A DNA stretch of 64,000 nucleotides, taken from NCBI GenBank assembly GCA_009842205.1, contig VYFX01000063.1:1-64000 (forward strand), read 5' to 3'. Made by a program: the position numbers and the translations under genes. This DNA comes from Paracoccaceae bacterium. Its GTDB lineage: Bacteria; Pseudomonadota; Alphaproteobacteria; Rhodobacterales; Rhodobacteraceae. The stretch's first letter is position 1. Every line of letters begins with the position of its first letter. The notes beneath the pieces were generated by a model that saw only the letters and a program-made list of their open reading frames with translations, did no database searches and was not told the origin of the DNA. Positions 27,655 to 36,020 of this stretch are shown here, in pieces.

Positions 27655-27683
27655 AAACCATTTTTTGGAACAAAAAATGGTTT
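27655..27683. other. perfect 13-bp stem-loop
   Basis: AAACCATTTTTTG and CAAAAAATGGTTT flank a GAA loop. It is symmetric and sits about 310 bp after the Uma2 gene in an 820-bp gap (27342-28165) where no other gene is supported. Confidence 0.7.
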
Positions 27684-27740
27684 GAGTTTACAGAATAAGA
27701 GACTGAAATTGTTAAGTCTATGACTTATGATTCAAACTCT
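27683..27740 (-). repeat. fragment related to the MITE-like element
   Basis: GACTTATGATTCAAACTC (27722-27739) matches the end GACTTATGATTCAGGCTC at 26439-26456. A weaker TGAGTTTACAGAATAAG lies 58 bp to its left. It is probably an internally deleted or decayed copy. Confidence 0.45.
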
Positions 27741-28165
27741 TAGTTTTATCATTCATGGAAAATCTAAATTTTTGGAAGGGTTTGGTGATGGCTGATACAA
27801 AGTTATTAATGTATGCAGTATACAAGAAAAATCATTAAACGGGATCATTAAATTGTTAAATTTATTTGAGTTTTCGTCACCCTTGCTCAATGATTAGACT
27901 CCCTGGATGTTTCCAATACTAGTTAACTGGATAGTTGTGTGGCGGGTCACGATCTATATCCAGTAATTATGTAACTGCTCTTGTTACCATAGGTCATATT
28001 CAGCTATGATTTTATTCTTGGTGATATCATAAGTTCCATGATCATTGCGTTCTAAGTTTCGTTAAATAAGCCCAAGCACAATAATCGGGAATTATCATAA
28101 AAGTAAATACCATATTGATTTCTAGAAAAAGAAACAATATATTATCTTTCACAAGAAAGGATAGT

Positions 28166-28546
28166 ATGATGACTCAAGGACTTGCAGTTGACAGCCAGGA
28201 ACGAGCACGGGTCTTAACCATGGCAGTTGTAAGGGCTGCGGAAAAATTAGAATTATCGGGAAAGGACCTCGCTAGGATTCTGGGTGTGTCAGAACCGACA
28301 GTATCCAGAATGCGCAAGGATAAGTTTCGGTTGGAGGAGGGATCAAAGCCTTTTGAACTTGGTGCACTATTTGTTCGCCTGTTCCGTTCGCTTGATGCAA
28401 TCACGGGTGGGGACAGCAAGGTTGCAAATGCCTGGTTGCGTAACGAGAACAAGGCACTAGGAGGTCGCCCACTCGACCAGATCATGACAATTTCAGGATT
28501 AACCCTTGGCCTTACCTATCTGGATTCCAGACGCGCTCCACTCTAA
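28166..28546 (+). CDS. Xre/MbcA/ParS-family antitoxin
   Basis: A 126-residue antitoxin of a RES-Xre module. A helix-turn-helix lies at about 33-52 (DLARILGVSEPTVSRMRKD). The C-terminal MbcA/ParS toxin-binding part has WLRNENKALGGRPLDQI at 90-106. It should bind and silence the RES toxin and repress its own promoter. AAAGGA lies 7 bases before ATG 28166, which fixes the start against longer readings. It overlaps the toxin gene by 41 bp. Confidence 0.9.
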   Translation: MMTQGLAVDSQERARVLTMAVVRAAEKLELSGKDLARILGVSEPTVSRMRKDKFRLEEGSKPFELGALFVRLFRSLDAITGGDSKVANAWLRNENKALGGRPLDQIMTISGLTLGLTYLDSRRAPL

Positions 28547-29276
28547 GCAGAGGAATATCGAAAACACTTACTGGAGATGCGTGGAGGCTCAACATATCGT
28601 CTCCACGCTGCAACTTGTGGAAACACCGGATGAACAGTATCTGCTGGAAGATATTCTTGAAGAAACAAAACCATCAGTACCTGCCGAATGCATTGGTTTG
28701 CACTATCTTTATATGACACCATTCCGATACGGGGCCTATCCTAACGGCTCACGTTTCCGAAAAGCAGGATCAACCCCGGGTGTATATTATGTATCCGAAG
28801 AGCCTTCTACAGCGATCATCGAAACAGCTTTCCACCTGCTTCTGTTCTATGTAGACTCTCCCGGTACGCCCTTTCCATCACAACCTAGTGAACATACAGT
28901 ATTTGATGTTCCCGTCAAAACGTCTTGTGCTATAGACCTGACTGCTAAGCCATTTAGCGATGCCAGCGATCTCTGGATAAATCCAACCAATTACGGGCCC
29001 TGTCAGATACTTGAGGAAATGGCACGTACCGAAGGTATCCAAATAATCCTCTATAATTCAACCCGTACCCCAAAACAGAAAACAAATGCTGCAATCCTCA
29101 ATTGTGATGCATTCGCAAAAACTAGACCTAATATAGACCAAACTTGGCAGATATTGTTCAATAGGACCGGCGTTTATGCCATCTATGGGTTTCAGAATGA
29201 GGAAGTGCACATTTCACCCGAAATCTGGCAAACCGACCCCAGGCTGGAAAATTTTGACTGGGAACGAACCTATTGA
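28506..29276 (+). CDS. RES-domain NAD-degrading toxin
   Basis: A 256-residue toxin. It has the family pattern WRCVEAQHIVSTLQLVETPDEQ, then PFRYGAYPNGSRFRKAG, and GVYYVSEEPSTAIIETAFH. These contain the Arg, Tyr/Ser and Glu pockets of the RES fold, which resembles ADP-ribosyltransferases and degrades NAD+. The likely start is TTG at 28506 with AGGA 8 bases upstream, inside the antitoxin gene. Overlapping order, antitoxin first, is normal for RES-Xre pairs. The frame is intact. Confidence 0.88.
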   Translation: MALPIWIPDALHSKQRNIENTYWRCVEAQHIVSTLQLVETPDEQYLLEDILEETKPSVPAECIGLHYLYMTPFRYGAYPNGSRFRKAGSTPGVYYVSEEPSTAIIETAFHLLLFYVDSPGTPFPSQPSEHTVFDVPVKTSCAIDLTAKPFSDASDLWINPTNYGPCQILEEMARTEGIQIILYNSTRTPKQKTNAAILNCDAFAKTRPNIDQTWQILFNRTGVYAIYGFQNEEVHISPEIWQTDPRLENFDWERTY

Positions 29277-29531
29277 ACATGAAAGAACAAACAGCGAGTT
29301 GAGTAAGATACCAATCCACCAGATTGGACATTAACTTGGTTTGAAACCATCATTAATCGATACTAGAGAATATCCGTTCCCAAACCAAAACATTAGGTCT
29401 GAAGTAAAAATGCTTTAACCATAATACTTACCTAAAATACATGATTTATAGTTGTGCTGAATAGTTATAAATGAATAACAATTATAACAAATCTTGATCA
29501 ATCGAGAAAACATCAAGTTGCCGGAAGGGGC

Positions 29532-29551
29532 TGAAGTCCCACCTGACTTCA
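29532..29551. other. 7-bp inverted repeat in the RES-darT gap
   Basis: TGAAGTC and GACTTCA flank CCACCT. It may be a weak transcription stop or an operator. The gap 29277-29754 holds no gene. Confidence 0.35.
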
Positions 29552-29668
29552 ATTCAATTGCTGGAACCAGATTACCCATACCGGGTAAGACCATTCAATA
29601 TTGCTTGTCAATTTTCTTGAAGGTCGTATAAAAAGCTAACGAAAAAAATCTGCGGGAATTGCTTAAGG

Positions 29669-29677
29669 TGTTATAAT
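29669..29677 (+). promoter_or_regulatory. extended -10 promoter candidate for darTG
   Basis: TGTTATAAT is a perfect extended -10 (TGnTATAAT) 78 bp before the darT start. No good -35 is seen, which extended -10 promoters do not need. Confidence 0.45.
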
Positions 29678-29754
29678 GTTGTTGAATGTGTTCATGCCAA
29701 CATTGAATTAAACATATATACAACAGTGGTTCTCATCCATGAAAATAAATCGAG

Positions 29755-30405
29755 ATGTTGGTAATGACCGTTCCGTCCAACCCTAAAATTTACCATATTG
29801 CTCATATGGACAACTTGGTCTCAATTATCCGTGATGGATGTCTTTGGTCAGATAAAAAGATGCGAAATAGAACATCTGTCAATATTGGAATGAACACGAT
29901 CAAGGAAAGACGGCTGACCCTTCCATTATTAATGTCTTGGCCAGAAACTTATGTTGGTGAGTATGTTCCGTTCTATTTTTGTCCAAGATCCATCATGCTC
30001 TATATAATTCATAAAAACAACAATCCTGATCTTACCTATAAGGGAGGGCAAGAACCGATAATTCATCTTGAAGCTGATCTAAGAACTACTGTTCAGTGGG
30101 CCAAAGAACATAATTGCCGTTGGGCCTTTACCAATTCCAATGCTGGATCGAGATATTTTGAAGATTACTCAGATCTGAAGAATCTTGATAAAGTTAACTG
30201 GAAAGCTGTAAATGCTAAGGATTGGCGAAATTTCCATATAAAAAACGGAAAACAGGCAGAATTCCTGCTTGAGAATGCTTTTCCGTGGCATCTTGTCGAG
30301 TGTATCGGTGTCTATTCGGAAAAGCAGTTTCAGGCAATCAATACAAATCTCACCAGGGCGAAGCATATTCCAGATTTAAAAATCAAGCGAAATTGGTATT
30401 ATTGA
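29755..30405 (+). CDS. darT: DarT, thymidine-specific DNA ADP-ribosyltransferase toxin
   Basis: A 216-residue DarT (DUF4433) toxin. DarT attaches ADP-ribose from NAD+ to thymidine in single-stranded DNA. YHIAHMDNL (13-21) is the NAD-binding start, VPFYFCPRSIMLY (71-83) the core, and GKQAEFLLE holds the probable catalytic Glu169. Family length is matched. The start may be ATG 29755 or ATG 29764; neither has a strong ribosome-binding site. The antitoxin darG follows after 13 bp. DarTG can stop phage replication. Confidence 0.93.
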   Translation: MLVMTVPSNPKIYHIAHMDNLVSIIRDGCLWSDKKMRNRTSVNIGMNTIKERRLTLPLLMSWPETYVGEYVPFYFCPRSIMLYIIHKNNNPDLTYKGGQEPIIHLEADLRTTVQWAKEHNCRWAFTNSNAGSRYFEDYSDLKNLDKVNWKAVNAKDWRNFHIKNGKQAEFLLENAFPWHLVECIGVYSEKQFQAINTNLTRAKHIPDLKIKRNWYY

Positions 30406-30418
30406 AGGAGAAATGGCA

Positions 30419-31447
30419 ATGATTAAATACATGAAAGGCGATCTGCTGCAATCAGAAGCGGATGCACTCGTCAATACTGTCAACTGCGTCGGCGTGATGG
30501 GACGAGGTATTGCTCTCCAGTTCAAGAAACAGTTTCCGGATAACTTCAAGGTCTACAAAAAAGCATGTGATAAAGGAGAGGTTCAGCCAGGCAGGATGTT
30601 CATCGTCAAGTGCCACGAACTATTGGGACCACGCTATATCATCAATTTTCCGACCAAGCGTCACTGGAAGGGCAAGAGCAGGGTTGAGGATATTGACAAG
30701 GGCCTTCGGTCGCTTAAAGAAGAAATCAGTCAACTTGGGATTCGCTCCATTGCCATCCCTCCTTTGGGAAGCGGTTTGGGGGGGCTCAATTGGCAGGATG
30801 TACGTACCCGGATTGATGCTTTACTAGGGGATATTCAAGAGGTTCAGATTTTTGTTTACGAACCGAGCGGTACTCCGGAAATCGTAAAGAATATCGAGAT
30901 TCCTTCAATGACCCCAGGAAGGGCAGTATTGGTAGCCCTGATGGAGCAATATCTTGCTGGATTGATGGATCCGTTTGTTTCCCTGCTCGAAGTACATAAA
31001 CTTATGTATTTCATGCAGGAGGCTGGCGAACCTTTGGACTTGCAATTCAGGAAAGGCCATTATGGGCCTTATGCCGAAAATCTCCGTCATGTCCTTAATG
31101 CCGTTGAAGGACATCTTATCTCGGGCTATAGTGATGGTGGAGATCAACCTGAAAAGCAACTAGAATTGGTACCGGGAGCCATTGTTGATGCAAAGAAATA
31201 TTTGGCTGTAAGACCCGAAGTACTTAACCGGTTTAACCGAGTTGCCGATTTGGTGGAAGGATTTGAATCCCCTTTTGGCCTAGAATTGCTATCCACGGTT
31301 CACTGGGTAATCAAGCATGACGGTGCCAAGTCTGAGGACTTGGTGGAAAAGGTTCATTCGTGGGGACCTGACAAGCTCCAATTTTCGCAATACCAAATCG
31401 GGATTGCCTTCAAAATATTATCTGACAAAAACTGGCTTGATGAGTAA
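30419..31447 (+). CDS. darG: DarG, macro-domain antitoxin of DarT
   Basis: A 342-residue antitoxin. The N-terminal macro domain (about 1-155) has GDLLQSEADALVNTVNC and the GVMGRGIALQFKK ribose-binding loop, then PPLGSGLGGLNW. It removes ADP-ribose from DNA thymidines. The C-terminal domain (about 160-342) starts TPGRAVLVALMEQYL and contains the HKLMYFMQEAGEPL stretch typical of full-length DarG, where it holds DarT directly. ATG 30419 is 8 bases after AGGAG and preferred over ATG 30413. Both reading frames are intact. Confidence 0.93.
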   Translation: MIKYMKGDLLQSEADALVNTVNCVGVMGRGIALQFKKQFPDNFKVYKKACDKGEVQPGRMFIVKCHELLGPRYIINFPTKRHWKGKSRVEDIDKGLRSLKEEISQLGIRSIAIPPLGSGLGGLNWQDVRTRIDALLGDIQEVQIFVYEPSGTPEIVKNIEIPSMTPGRAVLVALMEQYLAGLMDPFVSLLEVHKLMYFMQEAGEPLDLQFRKGHYGPYAENLRHVLNAVEGHLISGYSDGGDQPEKQLELVPGAIVDAKKYLAVRPEVLNRFNRVADLVEGFESPFGLELLSTVHWVIKHDGAKSEDLVEKVHSWGPDKLQFSQYQIGIAFKILSDKNWLDE

Positions 31448-31774
31448 GAATTTAATGATGCTAACTAATACTGATCCCCTAAGGCTAGTTTGGTAAAAGG
31501 TTACCACCAACAGACTTCCCAATTCTTCCCCGGAAAGCCATTGACTTGCACGTTTGACCCCTTGGGGACGGAAAACGAACAAAATTGAAATGGGAGTTGA
31601 ACGAATCAAACCGGAAAAGGGCAAAACACCACATTAGGGCTGTTTTATTGCAAAATTTACCGCAATATGGAAAACACACACCATGGGGAAAATTCAATCG
31701 CTATAGTTACAGATCATTTGTTATTAAACATGGGACTATTAGATGATGCTTTTGTATCGAAATTTGAATTGACG
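31448..31774. other. gap between darG and hipA
   Basis: About 330 bp between converging genes. No gene, clear terminator or repeat is seen. Confidence 0.5.
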
Positions 31775-33106
31775 TTAAGCACCCGTTTTTAATTGTTCGG
31801 CTATACGCAATGCGTTTTTTTCTACTATTTCAGCAATATGGTTAACGACTTGGAGGGAAGTACCTGGATGACTGGAAACATGTTCTGTTACCTCAACCCT
31901 AGCTGCTACCATTTTATCCACCAACTCCTGAACCCTCCGAAGAATACCACGGGTACTAAGACCGGCCTGTTCGGCAATTTGTATCCAGTGTCTCTTGGCG
32001 GTTGCACTGGGCTTACGCTTCCGACCAGCAATCTTTTGTGCATGATACTGGTTTACATGATCCCAACACAATACAGACGATACATCGTACATAGGTGCCA
32101 TTGATGGCTTCCCACTCAGAATTATCGAGTAATTTTTTGCATGTGCATCTGTATTGGCTACTAGGAAACTGAAAATTACCTGATCGATTAATTTCAAGTT
32201 ATCTGTCGGTGGCAAATGTTTACCAGTCAACAAAAGGGTGTTGAGGTTTAATCCTGAAACCAGGTTTTGTTGTTCATATTTCTGCCAGGGGAAAACGCTA
32301 TTGGCTTGTGCAAAATCTTCTTGGTGGAGACGTCTGATAGAGTTATCATCTTTAAGGCAACGATCATATCGTAAAACAGCCAATGCGATCCGGGAAGAGG
32401 ATTCAACAATTGCACATTCTACCGCCTGAATCCCAATCGCTTTGGCAAGGTTGAGGCAGTAGGCTTCATTCTCCACTAAGTAGGGTAGGTATGGATTGTC
32501 GGGTTTGATGATGATCGTCGATGGGGCTCCATTTTTGGGAATTGCTAGTAAATCTGTAGATTCTGGTAAGCCAAATTTTGGAATCCCAGAATTATCAAGT
32601 ACAGCTAATGCTGTCTTCTCCTGACCCCCAGCGAGAGATATCCTAGGTCCATCTACTCCAGCTAGAAACGGTCTCCGCTTTAGGTCCTCAAAGTGTCTTT
32701 CCAAAGCTTTTTGTTGAGTATCCGAGCTGTAGAAGTCAACTAGAGTAACATATTCCCATTCAGATCTATTATTAGGTTCCCCGAAAGAAATTGCTCCAGC
32801 GGTGTCTCGCCCTATTTCTAGCAAAATTGATATTGAATCGGAAGCTGAAAGTCCCAAGACCCTGGAAAGTGTTGTGAGTTGTTGTCCCTCGGGAAGTAAG
32901 TTGGTCAACCATGGTTTAATAATATTATCCTCAAATTCACCTGTTTCCAAAGGGAGAGTTACGGATATTGGAAAATTGTTATTTGTTTCCAACCATCTTG
33001 GGTCATATCTGAATCCTATTCTTTGTGGATCGTGAATGCTAATCCGGCCAACAATGTACTTATCGTAGTAAATTTTTATTTCGTTGCTTGCCACATCAAT
33101 TATCAT
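31775..33106 (-). CDS. hipA: HipA-family Ser/Thr kinase toxin
   Basis: A 443-residue full-length HipA-type kinase. The N-terminal subdomain (couple_hipA) covers about 1-110. RISLAGGQEKTAL (156-168) is the flexible P-loop, with Ser157 equivalent to the autophosphorylated serine of E. coli HipA. NTDAHAKNYSII carries the catalytic Asp and MYDVSSVL the metal-binding DFG-like Asp. HipA phosphorylates aminoacyl-tRNA synthetase to induce dormancy. It overlaps hipB by 11 bp and is translated from the same transcript, antitoxin first. Confidence 0.93.
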   Translation of the reverse strand: MIIDVASNEIKIYYDKYIVGRISIHDPQRIGFRYDPRWLETNNNFPISVTLPLETGEFEDNIIKPWLTNLLPEGQQLTTLSRVLGLSASDSISILLEIGRDTAGAISFGEPNNRSEWEYVTLVDFYSSDTQQKALERHFEDLKRRPFLAGVDGPRISLAGGQEKTALAVLDNSGIPKFGLPESTDLLAIPKNGAPSTIIIKPDNPYLPYLVENEAYCLNLAKAIGIQAVECAIVESSSRIALAVLRYDRCLKDDNSIRRLHQEDFAQANSVFPWQKYEQQNLVSGLNLNTLLLTGKHLPPTDNLKLIDQVIFSFLVANTDAHAKNYSIILSGKPSMAPMYDVSSVLCWDHVNQYHAQKIAGRKRKPSATAKRHWIQIAEQAGLSTRGILRRVQELVDKMVAARVEVTEHVSSHPGTSLQVVNHIAEIVEKNALRIAEQLKTGA

Positions 33107-33401
33107 CCAAATTGTAGCCTTTCACCTTAGGGTGTGGGTCTCGTTTTTCCAGTTTATTACTTTCTGTTTGAAACAGTTCTGATAAATTGATTCTGAGGGC
33201 AAAGGCTAGCGTTACCAGGGTAGAGAGCTTCACATCTCTTTTTCCCCGCTCAATATTGGAGAGGGTTGAGACGGTAGAACCAGAAAGCAGAGATAATTCC
33301 TCAAGACTTAACCCAATTTTTTTTCGCTGCTCCCTGATTTTACTGCCGATTTTTGCAGCCCAAAATAGGGTATTGGAATGATTAGGCACAAACTTTATCA
33401 T
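33096..33401 (-). CDS. hipB: HipB-family antitoxin/repressor
   Basis: A 101-residue Xre-type DNA-binding antitoxin. The helix-turn-helix spans about 31-60 (LSLEELSLLSGSTVSTLSNIE), followed by the stabilising helices of the dimer. It neutralises HipA and represses the operon. A palindrome of the same type as the two upstream operators covers its own ATG (33394-33411), which also leaves no room for a standard Shine-Dalgarno. The overlap with hipA couples synthesis of the two. Confidence 0.93.
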   Translation of the reverse strand: MIKFVPNHSNTLFWAAKIGSKIREQRKKIGLSLEELSLLSGSTVSTLSNIERGKRDVKLSTLVTLAFALRINLSELFQTESNKLEKRDPHPKVKGYNLDDN

Positions 33402-33411
33402 GGAGGATAAA
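33394..33411 (-). promoter_or_regulatory. hip operator O1, overlapping the start codon
   Basis: TTTATC-ATGGAG-GATAAA: perfect 6-bp arms and a 6-bp spacer. The start codon of hipB lies inside it. Confidence 0.75.
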
Positions 33412-33443
33412 TAATGAATTTTTCCTAGAGATTCAACTTATTT

Positions 33444-33461
33444 TTTATCCCGAGTGATAAA
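33444..33461 (-). promoter_or_regulatory. hip operator O2
   Basis: TTTATC-CCGAGT-GATAAA, with the same arms and spacer as O1. Its centre is 50 bp from that of O1. Confidence 0.8.
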
Positions 33462-33492
33462 AATACACATATTTCAGCTAAAAATACTTATA

Positions 33493-33510
33493 TTTATCCC
33501 GTATGATAAA
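33493..33510 (-). promoter_or_regulatory. hip operator O3
   Basis: TTTATC-CCGTAT-GATAAA, centred 49 bp from O2. A lone GATAAA half-site at 33554-33559 would place a decayed fourth site another 49 bp away. Confidence 0.8.
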
Positions 33511-33791
33511 TTATTGATTGCGAAAGATGTAGATTACAGACCAACAATACCTTGATAAAAGTCCCACTCGATAACCACCTATTTTAACTTGATATTGGGA
33601 TTTAAGTAAAAAAACCTTTGGAATGTTTAGACGGAATCCCGCAACTTGCCAAGCTTTGAGTTTTATATAAGATGGTTATCCCTGCACAGCAAGTTTGAGA
33701 TCAAAATCATTTCAGATAAGTGAATTTCCCTTATCCAAATTCGTAAAGTGATTATCTGATTATGTTCAGAATTAATCATAGAGGAATGTCC

Positions 33792-34073
33792 ATGCAGGAA
33801 AACATTGACGAGATTCTGAAAAAGGTTGTTCAGGAAGAGTTGTCACCGGCCAGGATTGTCGATGTGTATTTGGAAGAGGCCGAAGGTCATTACGGTGATC
33901 CAATCATGCGTATCAGGGTGGTTTATGAAGCCGAGAGAAACAGGTTGGATCCCAAAAAGATAGCTTCTCTGATCCGTCAATTGCGGGAACCACTCAATTC
34001 CCTGCCAACAGCTGAAAGGTTTCCCATATTGTCTTTTATGATCCCTGAAGAAGTCGAAGATGCAACCACGTGA
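33792..34073 (+). CDS. conserved small protein paired with a HEPN-like gene
   Basis: A 93-residue acidic protein: ILKKVVQEELSPARIVDVYLEEA, then DPIMRIRVVYEAE and FPILSFMIPEEVE. It resembles short uncharacterised alphaproteobacterial proteins encoded directly before HEPN-like genes. GAGGA lies 6 bases before ATG 33792, favouring that start over upstream ATGs. It overlaps the next gene by 14 bp. The pairing suggests an antitoxin or nucleotidyltransferase-like partner, but no catalytic motif is visible and the function is unknown. Confidence 0.6.
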   Translation: MQENIDEILKKVVQEELSPARIVDVYLEEAEGHYGDPIMRIRVVYEAERNRLDPKKIASLIRQLREPLNSLPTAERFPILSFMIPEEVEDATT

Positions 34074-34532
34074 TCTTGTTGTCACTGCTCGCCGGACAGT
34101 TGGAAGAGGACAGGGCAAGCCACGGCAATCGGACCTCACAAAGGCTTTGAGCACGGCTTATTATGCCATGTTCCACGCCCTCTGTTGGAATTGTGCGGAT
34201 TGCTTTATCGGCAAAAACAGGCCGGCCAGGAACCAAGATGCTTGGCAACAGGCTTACCGGGCTGTCGAACATGGCGAGGCTAGGAAACGGTGTAGCCGCA
34301 TGGAAATCAGGAATTTTCCTGAAGCAATCCAGAGCTTTGCCGACTTTTTCGTGTTCCTCTAGGAAAAACGCTATATGGTGGATTATGATCCCCTGTCCAT
34401 GTTTACTCGGCAGGCCTAACAGCAATTGACCTTGCCAAAGACATGATAAGTGAACTGCAAGGTTTCAATATCAGGGACAAGAGAGCCTTTTCCGTGTGGA
34501 AAGGCCATGAAAAAACGTGCCAATTGAGGTAG
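34060..34532 (+). pseudogene. HEPN-like protein, broken by a stop codon and a frameshift
   Basis: The first 100 codons read RDLVVTARRTVGRGQG, DLTKALSTAYYAMFHALCW and FPEAIQSFADFFVFL, then meet TAG at 34360-34362. The same frame continues sensibly after the TAG (EKRYMVDYDPLSMFTRQ) to a TAA at 34417. Another frame continues the family pattern with TAIDLAKDMISELQ and DKRAFSVWK to 34532. Intact relatives have 'LQ.KR..ADYDP...FTR..VLTLID.A...I..L' without a break. So one nonsense change (Gln to stop) and one indel have inactivated it. HEPN proteins are often RNases in toxin-antitoxin pairs. Confidence 0.65.
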
Positions 34533-34920
34533 ATTCTTGCCCTTCGCCCTTATGAGATAATATTCCTCCAAGTCAAACATTAAGCAGAAACCAAGTCTCG
34601 TATGAGTTTCATAGCTGATAAAACTGATTTGGATTCCCTTTTTCTTATCCAAATGTATCCAGTAAAAATCTGAGAAGTGCTTGGAAGGGTAATAACTGTG
34701 TTGGTTTCCTTTAAAATACCCTTCTCAAGGCAATCTTCGTTTACACGAAAAAAAACTTTCAAGCGATATCCTGATTTCCCGAGAAAAAGAAAAAAGTGCT
34801 TGATTTATGTTATTTATACAGCTATTTATGGTTTATTCAGTAATAGAATTCTAAATACTAGTTTATATTAAACATGTTTGGAATTGCTACTTCCTCCCTA
34901 ATTGGGAGCTGCAGTAAAGT
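34533..34920. other. non-coding gap after the HEPN relic
   Basis: About 390 bp of AT-rich DNA. A short CTCCC-TAATT-GGGAG hairpin lies near 34894-34908. No gene is supported. Confidence 0.4.
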
Positions 34921-34943
34921 AGGCGGCGTTTCTAACGCCGCCT
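34921..34943. other. perfect GC-rich stem-loop after the PemK-like gene
   Basis: AGGCGGCGTT-TCT-AACGCCGCCT forms a 10-bp stem. On the minus strand it lies 17 bp past the true end of the toxin frame and probably acts as a terminator, though the following T-tract is poor. Confidence 0.6.
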
Positions 34944-34959
34944 AGCTCAAAGGTTCACA

Positions 34960-35444
34960 TCATAAATCCTTAACATTACGCTTTGAAAAGTCATTTTGTA
35001 TCTTTTGTACTATTTCCCGTAGTTTAACCTCAGGTATTTCGGTAATGACTTCTCGTTCAGTATCTCTTTTATGAATTCTTAATCTTCTTGTTGATACTGC
35101 AGTAATATGTTTGCAAAGAACCCAAGCGTTCTCATTTGTTTCAAAGGGAGCTTGAATCTTGGTCCAATGTTTTTTTCGATATTTCTTTGTGGTCTTGTTG
35201 TGATTGGTGCTACTGTGACCATCCCATGAAGAGTATTTTGCCGAGACAAGACTACTACAGGACGCATCTTACCCAACTCAGGAAATACAGGTGGAGAAAA
35301 TTCACACCAATAAACTTGAGCCATTTTTGGTGCTAATTTAAGATTTGTATTTTCCATGTTAAATACAAGTTGGTTGTTAATGCTCAACCGTTTAATCCAT
35401 CTCTTTAATTGCCTTAATAATTCTCTCAGTTTCTCTTCATCCAT
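34960..35444 (-). pseudogene. PemK/MazF-like toxin with a one-base frameshift
   Basis: The first part reads KMAQVYWCEFSPPVFPELGK, then MRPVVVLSRQNTLHGMVTVAPI, a clear PemK/MazF fold that would cleave mRNA. After IEKN the frame leaves the family pattern and ends at 35079. Shifting frame at the A7 run (35170-35176) restores NENAWVLCKHITAVSTRRL and a C-terminal helix ending at 34960. One extra A would mend it. ATG 35444 has AAGGA 6 bases upstream; an upstream ATG at 35477 is possible. No antitoxin gene is visible next to it. The break may be decay, slippage-based expression or an assembly error. Confidence 0.75.
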
Positions 35445-35961
35445 TTCAAGATCCTTATTGTTTGTTATGTGAATCAAAAATTGAATTCGTTCTTATTTTT
35501 AGGTAACTCACGCAACTTTTCTTTTTTGCAAAGGTCAAATACTTCACAAGCAGAGCATAAAACTGAGTTAGAAGTAATCCGAGGTATAAATTTCAAATTG
35601 CAGTAATTTCTTATTATAAAATAGCTGCTAATGTTAGTTGCTACTGCATTGTTTCAAAAAATATATTCTTGATTTGTACTTTACTAGAATAATTACAAAC
35701 ATAGTAAAACACCTTGACCTAGTGGATACCATATTTATTGAATGAAGCACTAGACACTGGTATCGGTCAAAAGACAATAAATGGATTTGGCGGTAGAATT
35801 ATCATTCATTCATTTTTTGCAAATATTACCAAGAATTTATGCCCAAAGTGATGGCTTACTGAAATATCAAATCTCCACAGCCAAATACATTTTTACCTGA
35901 TGCTGAAAAGAAAACTAATTCCAGTCTCAAGGTGAAACATTTTCTTCGGGAAATTTTCCTG
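35445..35961. other. gap upstream of the hydantoinase-cluster regulator
   Basis: About 520 bp, very AT-rich, with no gene recognised. It separates the defence island from the catabolic cluster. Confidence 0.45.
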
Positions 35962-36006
35962 TTGACTTTGGATTTTAGTATTAGTAAAAATTTAGTAATA
36001 CTAAAA
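35962..36006 (+). promoter_or_regulatory. promoter and long palindromic operator of the Xre-cupin regulator
   Basis: TTGACT (35962-35967) and TAAAAA (35985-35990) are spaced by 17 bp. They overlap an inverted repeat: TTTTAGTATTAGTAAA at 35973-35988 pairs with TTTAGTAATACTAAAA at 35991-36006, 15 of 16 positions. This is the arrangement of an autorepressed promoter. Confidence 0.65.
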
Positions 36007-36020
36007 AAAGGGATGAACAC

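Noticed and set aside
27800..28165. Possible CRISPR or direct-repeat array in the AT-rich gap
   Set aside because: No regularly spaced repeat was found here or elsewhere in the window.
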